Positions 7,943-15,927 of a DNA stretch of 39,766 bases are shown one piece after another (position 1 is the first letter of the stretch; each line of letters opens with the position of its first letter). The notes under the pieces are model-generated. The model was not told where the DNA came from. It did no database searches and was given only the letters and a program-made list of their open reading frames with translations. The DNA is from Bacteroidota bacterium (lineage in GTDB: Bacteria; Bacteroidota; Bacteroidia; 2-12-FULL-35-15). The position numbers were made by a program, and so were the translations under genes. The stretch spans positions 1-39,766 of the forward strand of contig CANIFU010000023.1 in assembly GCA_947466965.1 (NCBI GenBank). The letters are read 5' to 3'.

Positions 7943-8863
7943 TTGACCACCTCCAACTATACTTCACTCATTAAAACTGAAGCAAAACGACTCGGTTTCG
8001 ATTACGTTGGTATTTCCAAAGCCGATTTTTTAGAAGAAGATGCTCCACGATTAGAAAATTGGTTGAATAATAATATGCACGGACAAATGAGTTACATGCA
8101 AAATTATTTTGATAAACGATTGGATCCCCGCCTCCTTGTTCCAGGAGCAAAATCCGTTATTTCATTATTACTCAATTATTATCCTTCCGAAATACAAGCT
8201 GACGATTCAGCTCCGAAGATTAGTAAATATGCCTATGGTAAAGATTATCACGATGTGATAAAAGAAAAATTAAATCACCTACTAGAATTCATCAAAGAAA
8301 ATATCGGCGAAGTCGATGGTCGTGCTTTTGTTGATTCTGCACCTGTTTTAGACAAAGCCTGGGCAAAAAAAAGTGGTTTGGGCTGGATTGGAAAAAATAG
8401 CAACCTGATCAATAAATCAAGTGGGTCTTTTTATTTTATTGCAGAACTAATTGTTGACCTGGATTTGGAATACGATGGGGCAATAAAAGATTATTGCGGA
8501 ACGTGTACAAAATGTATGGATGCTTGTCCTACGGATGCTATAATTGCTCCATACGTTGTAGATGGTAGCAAGTGTATTTCTTATTTTACAATTGAACTTA
8601 AAGAAAATATTCCAAATGAGGTGAAAGGTAAAATGGAAAATCGAATGTTTGGTTGCGACATTTGTCAGGATGTTTGTCCTTGGAATCGTTTTTCTAAACC
8701 ACATAATGAAGCACTATTTAAAGCCAATGAAGAACTATTGGGAATGAAGAAGGCTGATTGGGAAGAGTTGACAGAAGAAACTTTTAGACGCGTATTTAAA
8801 GATTCTGCAGTAAAACGAACCAAGTTTATAGGATTAAAAAGAAACATCGATTTTCTGAAATAA
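7943..8863 (+). CDS. queG: Epoxyqueuosine reductase QueG
   Basis: QueG reduces epoxyqueuosine to queuosine at the tRNA wobble position, using cobalamin and two [4Fe-4S] clusters. Visible features are the N-terminal ALIK-like helix ([12 protein letters not shown]), the catalytic aspartate D131 in [12 protein letters not shown], the GLGWIGKNS loop, and two ferredoxin-like cysteine sets: C185, C188, C191, C195 in [12 protein letters not shown], and C211, C238, C241, C245 in [10 protein letters not shown]. At 306 residues it lacks the C-terminal HEAT-repeat domain of the longer E. coli protein, as is usual in Bacteroidota. The start is TTG. The first in-frame ATG falls at residue 45, inside the conserved domain, so a non-ATG start is required. 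Confidence 0.94.
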   Translation: MTTSNYTSLIKTEAKRLGFDYVGISKADFLEEDAPRLENWLNNNMHGQMSYMQNYFDKRLDPRLLVPGAKSVISLLLNYYPSEIQADDSAPKISKYAYGKDYHDVIKEKLNHLLEFIKENIGEVDGRAFVDSAPVLDKAWAKKSGLGWIGKNSNLINKSSGSFYFIAELIVDLDLEYDGAIKDYCGTCTKCMDACPTDAIIAPYVVDGSKCISYFTIELKENIPNEVKGKMENRMFGCDICQDVCPWNRFSKPHNEALFKANEELLGMKKADWEELTEETFRRVFKDSAVKRTKFIGLKRNIDFLK

Positions 8864-9036
8864 ATAAAAATGAACCCTTCATTGCGAAGAACATGAAGTA
8901 ATATTCTTCATTTTTGGAGAGCATGTTTCTGCCCTCGAAATAAGTTAATTTAATCGATCAACTAATTTAATTTCTTAGAATGATATGAAAACAATTACAT
9001 GCTATAGAAATATGAAATAGAATGGAGACTTTTATA

Positions 9037-9231
9037 TTATGACTTTATTACGCTTTTATAAACTTCGTTGATAACATCTTTGTACTGATGTCCGAATGTT
9101 GTTAAACACCAAATCATTAATAATGCTTTCTCTTCTGGTTTAAGCCATTTTACAGCTTTTGTCAATTCTTTTCGAAAAAGAGATTTATCAAAACTCACTT
9201 TCTCTAATATTTTTTTACTTAATTCAAACAT
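9037..9231 (-). CDS. Small conserved basic/helical protein, unknown function
   Basis: A 64-residue protein beginning MFELSKKILEKVSFDKSLF and continuing with KELTKAVKWLKPEEKALL and a short Trp/Cys-containing hydrophobic stretch (LLMIWCLTTFGHQY). It has no signal peptide and looks all-helical and cytoplasmic. Similar ORFs beginning MFELSKKILEKVSFD occur in Flavobacteriia as far as I recall, which supports it being a real gene. It stands alone, 165 bp from ubiX and convergent with queG. Confidence 0.65.
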   Translation of the reverse strand: MFELSKKILEKVSFDKSLFRKELTKAVKWLKPEEKALLMIWCLTTFGHQYKDVINEVYKSVIKS

Positions 9232-9387
9232 ACGTTTTGTATTAAGGGTTAATCAATCTGTCAATTATAAAACTAAAATACGTTATTTAAAACGAAATTC
9301 CAATTCCAAAATTACTTTTAAATTAAAATAGTTAGGGGGAAGATTTTGTTAAAAAATGGTAAACATCTCGACTTCGCTCGGTCCATC

Positions 9388-9408
9388 AAAAGGCGATTAC
9401 TTTTCGCC
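9388..9408 (-). terminator. Intrinsic terminator overlapping the end of ubiX
   Basis: On the minus strand GGCGA-AAAGTAA-TCGCC is followed directly by TTTTG. The 5' arm overlaps the last ubiX codons and the stop codon lies in the loop. The stem is only 5 bp, so strength is uncertain. Confidence 0.45.
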
Positions 9409-9969
9409 CCAGCGGTAGGTGGGTTGCTCTAATCCTGCCAAATCAATTACTCTGTCGATAACTGTTGCTGCAAGTGCTTCAAAACTTTGAGGTTTGCTAT
9501 AGAATGATGGGCTTGCCGGGCAAATAATTCCTCCTGCTTCTGTGATCGTTTTCATATTGTTTATGTGGATCAAGCTGAGCGGTGTATCTCGTGTTACCAA
9601 GATCAATTTTCTTCTTTCTTTCAATATTACATCAGCAGCGCGTGATGTTAGATCATTGGATATTCCACTTGCAATACGAGCAAGCGTTCCCATAGAGCAG
9701 GGACAAATGATCATCGTGTCGTATTTTGCAGAGCCCGAAGCAAAAGGTGCAAAAAAATCCGACTTGCTATATATTTTAAAAGCTGAATTTTCGTAATCAG
9801 AATTGTCTAATTCAAATTTCCACACGTCTTTCGCATTATCACTCATTACAACACCAACAGTTTCTATTTGCTCTGCCAATTGTTCAAGTTTTTGTAACAA
9901 TACTTTTGCATAAATCGAACCGCTTGCTCCTGTTATGGCAAGTACAATTTTGTGTTTATTATTCTTCAC
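9397..9969 (-). CDS. ubiX: Flavin prenyltransferase UbiX
   Basis: A 190-residue protein of the UbiX/PAD1 flavoprotein family. It shows the N-terminal FMN-binding ITGASGSIYAKVLL, then ICPCSMGTLARIASGISNDL and ERRKLILVTRDTPLSLIHINNM, and the C-terminal GGIICPASPSFY. UbiX joins a dimethylallyl unit to FMN to make prenylated FMN for UbiD-type decarboxylases; no ubiD lies in this window. The start is GTG and overlaps the end of the upstream barrel gene by 11 bases, indicating translational coupling in a two-gene operon. The next in-frame ATG is inside the conserved domain, so GTG is accepted. Confidence 0.94.
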   Translation of the reverse strand: MKNNKHKIVLAITGASGSIYAKVLLQKLEQLAEQIETVGVVMSDNAKDVWKFELDNSDYENSAFKIYSKSDFFAPFASGSAKYDTMIICPCSMGTLARIASGISNDLTSRAADVILKERRKLILVTRDTPLSLIHINNMKTITEAGGIICPASPSFYSKPQSFEALAATVIDRVIDLAGLEQPTYRWGEK

Positions 9970-10576
9970 GTTTACTAAACATATAGGTTAATGTAAATGA
10001 TAAAACATTGTTTCGTTGTCCGGGGTTAAACCAAAAGCTTGCTCCAGAGGCATATTCCCGTATTGGAAGCAATGAGTTTGTATACCTCCAGGTGATTCCT
10101 AAATTTTTATATATCATATAATTGATACCTAAACTCGCACTTACTTCTGTTCGCTTGAATGGAATCGGATTATAAACTTTTCCTGTCTCGTCGTACTCTT
10201 TTGAGTTTATAAGATAACCGATACCCGGACCAATTTCAAATGTAAATTTCTTTTGTTTGTATTGTAATAACAATGGAACTTCCATATAGTTTAATTGTAA
10301 TAAATAATAACGGAAATCGCCTTTGTTCACATCACCCACATGCTGGCTTCCCTTTTGAACAAATAGAATTTCAAATTGCGCTGCCCACTTTTCGTTTATT
10401 TTAGCATGGAGGGTTGCGCCTCCATCGAATCCAAATTTATCAAATCCGCCATAGGTATCACCTTCCACTTGGCTGGTTGCTAAACCGGCTCTTAATCCTG
10501 CTTTAAAGCGTGTTTGTGCATGTATGCCGGTAAAGCAAATAAAACTAATAATGAAAATAGAAATGGTTTTTTGCAT
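9959..10576 (-). CDS. PorT-like outer membrane beta-barrel protein
   Basis: A 205-residue protein with a clear signal peptide (MQKTISIFIISFICFTGIHA, cut before Q). Alternating amphipathic strands follow, such as RFKAGLRAGLATSQVEG, WAAQFEILFVQKGS, YMEVPLLLQYKQKKFTFEIGPG, VSASLGINYMI and the final VLSFTLTYMF, ending near the C-terminus as an outer-membrane barrel does. The GLRAGL opening and 'YMEVPLLLQY' are typical of the PorT/OMP_b-brl_2 family of small 8-stranded barrels in Bacteroidota. Whether this one is the T9SS factor PorT itself cannot be decided. It is transcribed with ubiX and has its own promoter (10582-10613). Confidence 0.82.
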   Translation of the reverse strand: MQKTISIFIISFICFTGIHAQTRFKAGLRAGLATSQVEGDTYGGFDKFGFDGGATLHAKINEKWAAQFEILFVQKGSQHVGDVNKGDFRYYLLQLNYMEVPLLLQYKQKKFTFEIGPGIGYLINSKEYDETGKVYNPIPFKRTEVSASLGINYMIYKNLGITWRYTNSLLPIREYASGASFWFNPGQRNNVLSFTLTYMFSKREE

Positions 10577-10581
10577 ATGTA

Positions 10582-10613
10582 CAAAGTTAATTAAAATACA
10601 AACGCCCGCACAA
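10582..10613 (-). promoter_or_regulatory. Promoter for the PorT-like gene and ubiX
   Basis: On the minus strand TTG (10613-10611), 21 bases, then TAACTTTG (10589-10582), five bases before the ATG. The -33 part overlaps the loop of the terminator hairpin of the upstream Omp28 operon, so the two units are tightly packed. The transcript would be nearly leaderless. Confidence 0.6.
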
Positions 10614-10629
10614 ATGCTGTACAGGCGTT
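10601..10629 (-). terminator. Hairpin after the Omp28 lipoprotein gene
   Basis: On the minus strand AACGCC (10629-10624) pairs with GGCGTT (10606-10601) across a 17-base loop, followed by TGTATTTT. It lies 21 bases after the Omp28 stop codon and likely ends the tlpA-DUF6029-Omp28 unit. Confidence 0.55.
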
Positions 10630-10649
10630 CATAGAATTAGAATTATTTT

Positions 10650-11537
10650 TTAAGGAATAAGTTTCACCTCTTCCACTTGAATCACCTCTTTAGTAACATC
10701 GTTATAAATGAATGCAACTATGTGACATCGACTCGCAACAAAACTTGTTGCACTTGTCCCACCCGATGAAGGATAAGTGGCAGGGAAAGTGTAAGAGTAG
10801 CTTTTATTGATTGCTAAGTTTGCGATGATTGCACCAGTTGTTAAATCCTCACCCCAAACACCATTCAAATTAGCTCTTAAAACATGGCGGTGAATATATC
10901 CTGGCACATACAGCCCTGCATCCAACTGGTCAGCTGCGATACTATCTTGTGTTGCCATGACAATTAATTTATATGGTCCTCCAGTTAACGTATCATATAA
11001 AAATGTAGAATTTACATTACATGTCAGCATTTGAGTGGAAGTATTGTAGCTGTTAACAATTTCTAATTTAGCTAAAGCAGGCTTTGCTAGTTCAACAGCC
11101 ACTTCTGTTGCCCACGTGCCGTATGCTAATACGTGAGCTGTAGTAGATGAGGTATAATATTTTCTGTTTATCATCCCATTTGGATTTCCAATATTTGAAA
11201 TTCCAAAATAAGTATCGTAAGTCGTTCCTGCACTTGTTCTAAAATCTTCCAAATACTGCGTCCCACTTGTCGTAGGACTTGCAAAAAATCCAGCATGAAC
11301 TCCAATTACAACAACATTTTCGCCATTTGTCGCTGTCAAAGAATTAGCTACAATTGCAGCTGCAGGACAAGCGGTACATTTATGTCCTGTATAATCTTCC
11401 ACCAATACTTTTCTCACAACAGTTGAAGAGGTGGTATCAATTACACTTCCAGGTTGATCGGGAATATTAACAAAATCGCAAGAAGTTAGGCCTATCGCCA
11501 ACACGAATGTTAGTGGGATAAATACTGTTTTTTTCAT
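10650..11537 (-). CDS. Omp28-like lipoprotein with thioredoxin-like CxxC
   Basis: A 295-residue protein with a lipoprotein signal peptide and lipobox ending at C20 (IGLTSC). Near the start of the mature part is VEDYTGHKCTACP with the pair C54/C57, the position and context of the Omp28 family's thioredoxin-like active site. After it come VVVIGVHAGFF and GNPNGMINR, also family signatures, and then a beta-rich C-terminal half ending IQVEEVKLIP. Omp28 proteins were first seen as Porphyromonas outer-membrane antigens; their reaction is not established. It is the last gene of a tight operon (19-bp gap from the DUF6029-like gene), so a periplasmic or outer-membrane thiol role with TlpA is inferred. 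Confidence 0.85.
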   Translation of the reverse strand: MKKTVFIPLTFVLAIGLTSCDFVNIPDQPGSVIDTTSSTVVRKVLVEDYTGHKCTACPAAAIVANSLTATNGENVVVIGVHAGFFASPTTSGTQYLEDFRTSAGTTYDTYFGISNIGNPNGMINRKYYTSSTTAHVLAYGTWATEVAVELAKPALAKLEIVNSYNTSTQMLTCNVNSTFLYDTLTGGPYKLIVMATQDSIAADQLDAGLYVPGYIHRHVLRANLNGVWGEDLTTGAIIANLAINKSYSYTFPATYPSSGGTSATSFVASRCHIVAFIYNDVTKEVIQVEEVKLIP

Positions 11538-11556
11538 TCTACTAAATCTAATACGT

Positions 11557-13224
11557 TTAAAAACTACTTGTAATACTTAATGAAAACCCATTTGATGCAG
11601 GAACATTTCTACATACTCCGCCAACACAAAATATACCTTCGCGTTGCTTTCCATAACTAAGGGTAATGCGATTCGCCTTTTTTGCATATCCAACATTTAC
11701 TAAGTAATAATGATAGCGTTCTTTAACATGTTCGTTACCATAATTATATTGATCTCCAGCAGCAATAAACCAATTTTCATTAATAGTATATTCCAATAAA
11801 ACATAAGCCCAATCTTGATGGTCTTGTTTGGTTTGTAAATTTTGAAGTTCCAAACGAAGCGCACTAGTTGGTTTTAATTTGTAGGTGATGTCTGCAACAA
11901 CAATGTTTGAATGTATAGAAGGGGAACCTGGTTTTTGAATAATAGATTTATTATAAATCTGATGCGCATATATCAACGATCCTTTCCAGGTTTTATTAAT
12001 TTTTTTTGTAATTTCTATATACAAATCGCGGAAATAAACTTCTTTCCCAACTCCTAAATAATTAGAAGTATAACCCAAATGTCCTCGATCTTCCCCTTTT
12101 ATTCGAGTTGTATCTAAGCTATTTGCACCAGAATAATTGATCGTAATTTCGGTGCCATATTTACCGCCCAAAGCCGTTTCTTTTTTAATTTTATATTTTA
12201 CTTCAGTTGAATATTCTATTTCCCCTCTTGCCTGAGATGCATAAGGATAAAAGGCGAGTAAGCTATACGTGTGTTGTTTTGATAGTGCTGGAACGTAGTT
12301 GATGAGCAGGTTTGTGAGTTGAGCCGTTCTGTCTGATCGAAAACTCATATTGTCTATTCTGGATCCATTCAGTGAAATAGCAAATCCTTTTACAGCATAA
12401 TTCGCTTGCAACAAAATGGCATCGCCATATTTATAATTAAATCCGTTGTCTTGAGATGGATCATTTATTTTGTAAGCATATTCTCCATTCATTTGAAAAT
12501 TATTTCTAGTTATAGAAAATCGCCCTGCTGAATTTCCTACATTTTGGGGAAGAACAAGCGTAGGGTCCGCATCTGTTTGAAATTTACTAACAAAACTTCC
12601 GCCCAATGTTATCACTGTTTTTTTGTCGGCTAATTTTGCAAACGCTTCATTTAATTGAATTTCCCCGTCAAATCCACGAACAAGTCCTGGCCCAGTAGTA
12701 AAAAAAGAGCGTTGTTTTCCAACCAATCCTTTTAAGTAAACACCTTTGAAAGGCTTGTATTTTAAACGAATTCCGTCCAATGCATTGTCAAGCCCTAAAC
12801 TGCGCTGCTCGTAACATCTGATTGTAAGTCCATTTCCAAATTGTTCGTAAAAGCTACCAACGGTTACTTCTAATTCATCGGCTTTGTATGTTGCAAAACG
12901 ATATGGAATTCCAGTTCCTTTAAAACCGGAAGGATATCCTTGCAAGCCGTTTAAATAACTTTCATAGCGAATACCAGCCGTAAATTTCCCTTTTGTATAA
13001 ATGATGTTTGCATAGCCATTGACCAACATTTTTTCAGGCACCTCAGCGGCACCAATTGTTGAATCTGGAATATAATATTGTGCATTGGCTTCAAAATTCC
13101 CGTGTACTTCTCCTAGATTTAAGTTGTTGGGATTTAAATTTAATTGTGCAACAGAACTGTTGCTATATAGAACTGCTGTAATAAATGCAGTTAGTGTAAT
13201 CGATTTTAAATAAATTTTTCTCAC
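11557..13224 (-). CDS. DUF6029-like outer membrane protein, predicted barrel
   Basis: A 555-residue protein with a Sec signal peptide (first 26 residues, ending SNSSVA before Q). Almost the whole mature chain is alternating-hydrophobicity beta strand: FTAGIRYESYL, ADELEVTVGSFYEQFG, VYLKGLVGKQR, YALKG-like repeats, and the terminal NGFSLSITSSF with the C-terminal Phe expected of an outer-membrane barrel. Motifs such as GSFYEQFGNGLTIR and GLDNALDGIRLKY recall the DUF6029 family of Bacteroidota; this assignment is from memory. The start codon is GTG, accepted because the signal peptide begins there. It lies 18 bp after tlpA and 19 bp before the Omp28 gene. I infer an outer-membrane partner or pore for this redox operon. 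Confidence 0.75.
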   Translation of the reverse strand: MRKIYLKSITLTAFITAVLYSNSSVAQLNLNPNNLNLGEVHGNFEANAQYYIPDSTIGAAEVPEKMLVNGYANIIYTKGKFTAGIRYESYLNGLQGYPSGFKGTGIPYRFATYKADELEVTVGSFYEQFGNGLTIRCYEQRSLGLDNALDGIRLKYKPFKGVYLKGLVGKQRSFFTTGPGLVRGFDGEIQLNEAFAKLADKKTVITLGGSFVSKFQTDADPTLVLPQNVGNSAGRFSITRNNFQMNGEYAYKINDPSQDNGFNYKYGDAILLQANYAVKGFAISLNGSRIDNMSFRSDRTAQLTNLLINYVPALSKQHTYSLLAFYPYASQARGEIEYSTEVKYKIKKETALGGKYGTEITINYSGANSLDTTRIKGEDRGHLGYTSNYLGVGKEVYFRDLYIEITKKINKTWKGSLIYAHQIYNKSIIQKPGSPSIHSNIVVADITYKLKPTSALRLELQNLQTKQDHQDWAYVLLEYTINENWFIAAGDQYNYGNEHVKERYHYYLVNVGYAKKANRITLSYGKQREGIFCVGGVCRNVPASNGFSLSITSSF

Positions 13225-13242
13225 AATAGAGTTGTTTTCTAA

Positions 13243-13767
13243 TTATTCGGTAATCTTTTCTCCTGCAGCAACTTTTTTCAAAATTTCATAAATATGATCT
13301 TCTCCACCATCCACAAAGCCTTCGTGATGCCACACAATTTCTCCTTTTCCGTTTACAATAAAAACATGCGGAACAACTTCCCCAACATTCATTGCACGTT
13401 TAAAATCAGAATTTTCATCAATATAAATTTCATAATTCCATCCATGTGTTTTTGCATCAGGACCTACTTTAGCCGAACTTCTTGCTTCATCTATGGAAAT
13501 TGCAATTAGCTTCACACCCGTTTCTTTTTGCCAATCAGCGTAAACTTCCGAAATCGCATCCAATTCTTTTTTACAAGGCTTGCACCACGTTGCCCAAAAG
13601 TCAATAATCATTGGTTTGCCATCATTGGCAATTTTTCCAGTGTTAAATGTTTTGCCATCAATAGTTTTTACATCAACGGATGGTATAATTCTTCCTTCTG
13701 AATTTTGAGCGATTGTTGCAGCGGTTAAACCGGTAATTAAAAATAAACCAAGAACTATTTTTTTCAT
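13243..13767 (-). CDS. TlpA-like thiol-disulfide oxidoreductase
   Basis: The protein has 174 residues from the ATG at 13767. The frame is open back to 13830, but that extension would place a poorly conserved stretch before the signal peptide MKKIVLGLFLITGLTAATIA. The mature part is a thioredoxin fold of the TlpA/ResA type: IIDFWATWCKPCKKELD with C62/C65, the conserved VKLIAISIDEA strand, and the cis-proline segment VGEVVPHVFIVNGKGEIVWHHEGF. It would act in the periplasm as a reductant. It is the first gene of the tlpA-DUF6029-Omp28 set (18-bp and 19-bp gaps). A strong hairpin terminator stands between it and the upstream T9SS gene, and no consensus promoter is seen after that hairpin. Confidence 0.9.
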   Translation of the reverse strand: MKKIVLGLFLITGLTAATIAQNSEGRIIPSVDVKTIDGKTFNTGKIANDGKPMIIDFWATWCKPCKKELDAISEVYADWQKETGVKLIAISIDEARSSAKVGPDAKTHGWNYEIYIDENSDFKRAMNVGEVVPHVFIVNGKGEIVWHHEGFVDGGEDHIYEILKKVAAGEKITE

Positions 13768-13793
13768 ATGAGCGATAAAGTTGAATGAATAAT

Positions 13794-13852
13794 AAAAAAA
13801 TAAATCAGCAGTGGTATGTTCAAAAAACACGCCAAACTGCTGATTTATTTTT
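13794..13852 (-). terminator. Strong intrinsic terminator between the T9SS Omp28-like gene and tlpA
   Basis: A perfect 16-bp stem: AAAAATAAATCAGCAG at 13796-13811 pairs with CTGCTGATTTATTTTT at 13837-13852 around a 25-base loop. On the minus strand the 3' arm runs into TTTTTTT. It begins 9 bases after the stop codon of the upstream gene. Because tlpA starts 27 bases after it with no obvious promoter, it may be a partial terminator setting relative expression. Confidence 0.8.
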
Positions 13853-13860
13853 ATACTGAT

Positions 13861-15765
13861 TTATTTATTGATAGAAACTTTTTTGGTAATTGAATAAGTT
13901 CCAGCTGATAATTTTACGAAATACATACCGGAAGACAGATTTTCAGCATTTAATTCTACTGAGTTGTATCCTGGAGCCATTCCGCCTTTATCGTCTGAAG
14001 AAACTAATTCTCCAAGCATATTGTATACTTCCATTTTCACATTTTCTGCTTGCTTAAGTGTAAAAGCAACAGTTGTGAAATCTTTGAAAGGATTTGGATA
14101 AATATCAAAAGAGCTTAGTGTACTTGCAACTTCATCAATAGAAGTAACGATCGAAATTGCTTTTGATTGATAGATCTCCTTAGTTGTAAGATCCTGAACC
14201 CAAACAATAGCCTTCATTAAAGAAAGGTTTGTGAAGATTTTTGGAGTAGTACCAAATGTATAAGAAAGGTTAATAGGGGTTACCATGCTTACAGTTTGTG
14301 TTGAAGGCATTGCAGTTCCAGTTGCAGATGGCACCATTTTGCGCATAACATCATACCAGTCAGTTTCTCCGTTTGATTGAGTTCCGTGTGCGTTATCAGC
14401 TGTATTGATATGGTCTTCTGTTAAAGCAACCATGATCTTTAGATTTGGATTAGTGATATCGATCAAAGAAGTAACACCACCGGTAATAGTTACTGTGCTT
14501 CCTATGAAAGATGCATTTCCTGTGATAGTAAACACTGCAGGAACAGCACCGCGATTATCAATGTTTGTTTGAGAAAATCCACCTGGATGTCCTTCAAAAC
14601 CATATCCACCATCAAGTTCACCATGAGGAATACCGCTGATACCATAATAAGTATGACGCGTGCCACACTCAGCAGTATACGCTGGGTCGTTTCCTGGAGA
14701 AGGGTAGTTCATTTGGTATTTAATAGCATTCACCGTTCCACCTGTTTGATTTGCATTATTCGCAAGCAAGGTAGCATGTGTTCCAGGGTTTGTTGATGCA
14801 CAAGGACCACAGGTTGAGCTGGAGAAACCTTCATATAAAGGAACTCTTTGAGCTAGAGAAGTTGCAGCATAAACCACTTTTGTGATTGTATCATTGCTGT
14901 TCACTAAATCAGCAGATCCGTTGATGTTTGATGCCCATACTTTAACAGTGTGGTTTCCTGTAGTTCCAGGAGTCCAAGCAGTACTGTGAGAGTAACTGTA
15001 AGAACCAAGTGGAGCAATGCTTAAAGAACTTAAAGCCTGAGTAACGGGTGCTCCTCCATCTACGTTGTAATTCAATGTCATTGAAGTAACTGTTGTACCT
15101 CCTTCGTTGCTAAGAGTGCCAGCAATGGTTTGAGGTGTACTTGCTACAACATAGCTCAACAATGTAATTGTGTTTGCAGCCATATCAAGTGCAGCAGGTT
15201 GATAAACTACGAAGTTGTCAATAGCCATACCATACAACCACCCACCTGCATCAGAATAACGAAAACCTATCATTACTGAAGACATTCCGGCATAAGCACT
15301 GATATTGATCGAATGACTAGCCCAATCAGGAATTGCAGAAAGGGTTTCTAATACGGTCCATGTTGTTCCACCATCAGTAGATACTTCAACTTTACCAATT
15401 TCCGTGTCTCCGCTATATGTTGCTGCAGGATTGACAACATCAAATTTAAGAAAACAAGAAGTAAGAGCCGAAAGGTTCATTACCGGTGATTTTAAAAGGT
15501 CATTGTTTTTGTCACAGTTGCAACCGTCATCATTTGTAGCAAGAAATCTTGTATGAGTTGCGATTGGAAAAGAAGCGCTAGATAAAGATGTTCCTGTTCC
15601 GGATTTCCATCCGCCATCAGTTGCAGCAGTTACCTGTGTCCATGTTCCCGGTATAGCCGTACCGGTAGTAGATTCGAAGTTTTCACTCAGCACTATCGTT
15701 TGGGCGTTCAATATCCCTGTTGCTGCCAATAAAAGCGCAGGAATAATTAGTAAGTTTTTTTTCAT
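13861..15765 (-). CDS. T9SS cargo protein with choice-of-anchor and Omp28-like domains
   Basis: A 634-residue secreted protein. The signal peptide is MKKNLLIIPALLLAATGILNA. Residues 25-188 form a jelly-roll of the 'choice-of-anchor J' type (LSENFESTTGTAIPGTWTQ, GTSLSSASF, ending MAIDNFVVYQP). About 190-300 is an Ig/CARDB-like module. From about 307 comes an Omp28/thioredoxin-like domain, VPLYEGFSSSTCGPCASTNP, with C319/C322. The last 80 residues are a T9SS type A sorting domain (FDIYPNPFKDFTTVAF, VYNMLGELV, LSSGMYFVKL). It is therefore exported across the outer membrane and anchored or released at the surface. A surface thiol or lectin-like role is only inferred. It heads the redox cluster. 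Confidence 0.88.
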   Translation of the reverse strand: MKKNLLIIPALLLAATGILNAQTIVLSENFESTTGTAIPGTWTQVTAATDGGWKSGTGTSLSSASFPIATHTRFLATNDDGCNCDKNNDLLKSPVMNLSALTSCFLKFDVVNPAATYSGDTEIGKVEVSTDGGTTWTVLETLSAIPDWASHSINISAYAGMSSVMIGFRYSDAGGWLYGMAIDNFVVYQPAALDMAANTITLLSYVVASTPQTIAGTLSNEGGTTVTSMTLNYNVDGGAPVTQALSSLSIAPLGSYSYSHSTAWTPGTTGNHTVKVWASNINGSADLVNSNDTITKVVYAATSLAQRVPLYEGFSSSTCGPCASTNPGTHATLLANNANQTGGTVNAIKYQMNYPSPGNDPAYTAECGTRHTYYGISGIPHGELDGGYGFEGHPGGFSQTNIDNRGAVPAVFTITGNASFIGSTVTITGGVTSLIDITNPNLKIMVALTEDHINTADNAHGTQSNGETDWYDVMRKMVPSATGTAMPSTQTVSMVTPINLSYTFGTTPKIFTNLSLMKAIVWVQDLTTKEIYQSKAISIVTSIDEVASTLSSFDIYPNPFKDFTTVAFTLKQAENVKMEVYNMLGELVSSDDKGGMAPGYNSVELNAENLSSGMYFVKLSAGTYSITKKVSINK

Positions 15766-15825
15766 AAGATTTGTTTTAGTGGATGATTAAATAAAAGGTA
15801 AATTTAAATTTAATTTTTGTATTAT

Positions 15826-15833
15826 CAAAGATA
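15826..15833 (-). promoter_or_regulatory. Candidate -7 element for the T9SS Omp28-like gene
   Basis: TATCTTTG on the minus strand, 60 bases before the ATG at 15765. No well-spaced TTG is present upstream, so support is limited to the -7 box. Confidence 0.4.
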
Positions 15834-15927
15834 TGATACAAATATATAATACTTGTTTATGATTGAAATACCTACTTGTAATCTCCTTTAGTAATCGAAG
15901 GAATATAAAGTCGTCAATTTCACTGGT

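Noticed and set aside
8876-8912. Terminator after queG
   Set aside because: GAAGAA...TTCTTC can pair only weakly, with no convincing U-run directly after the stem.
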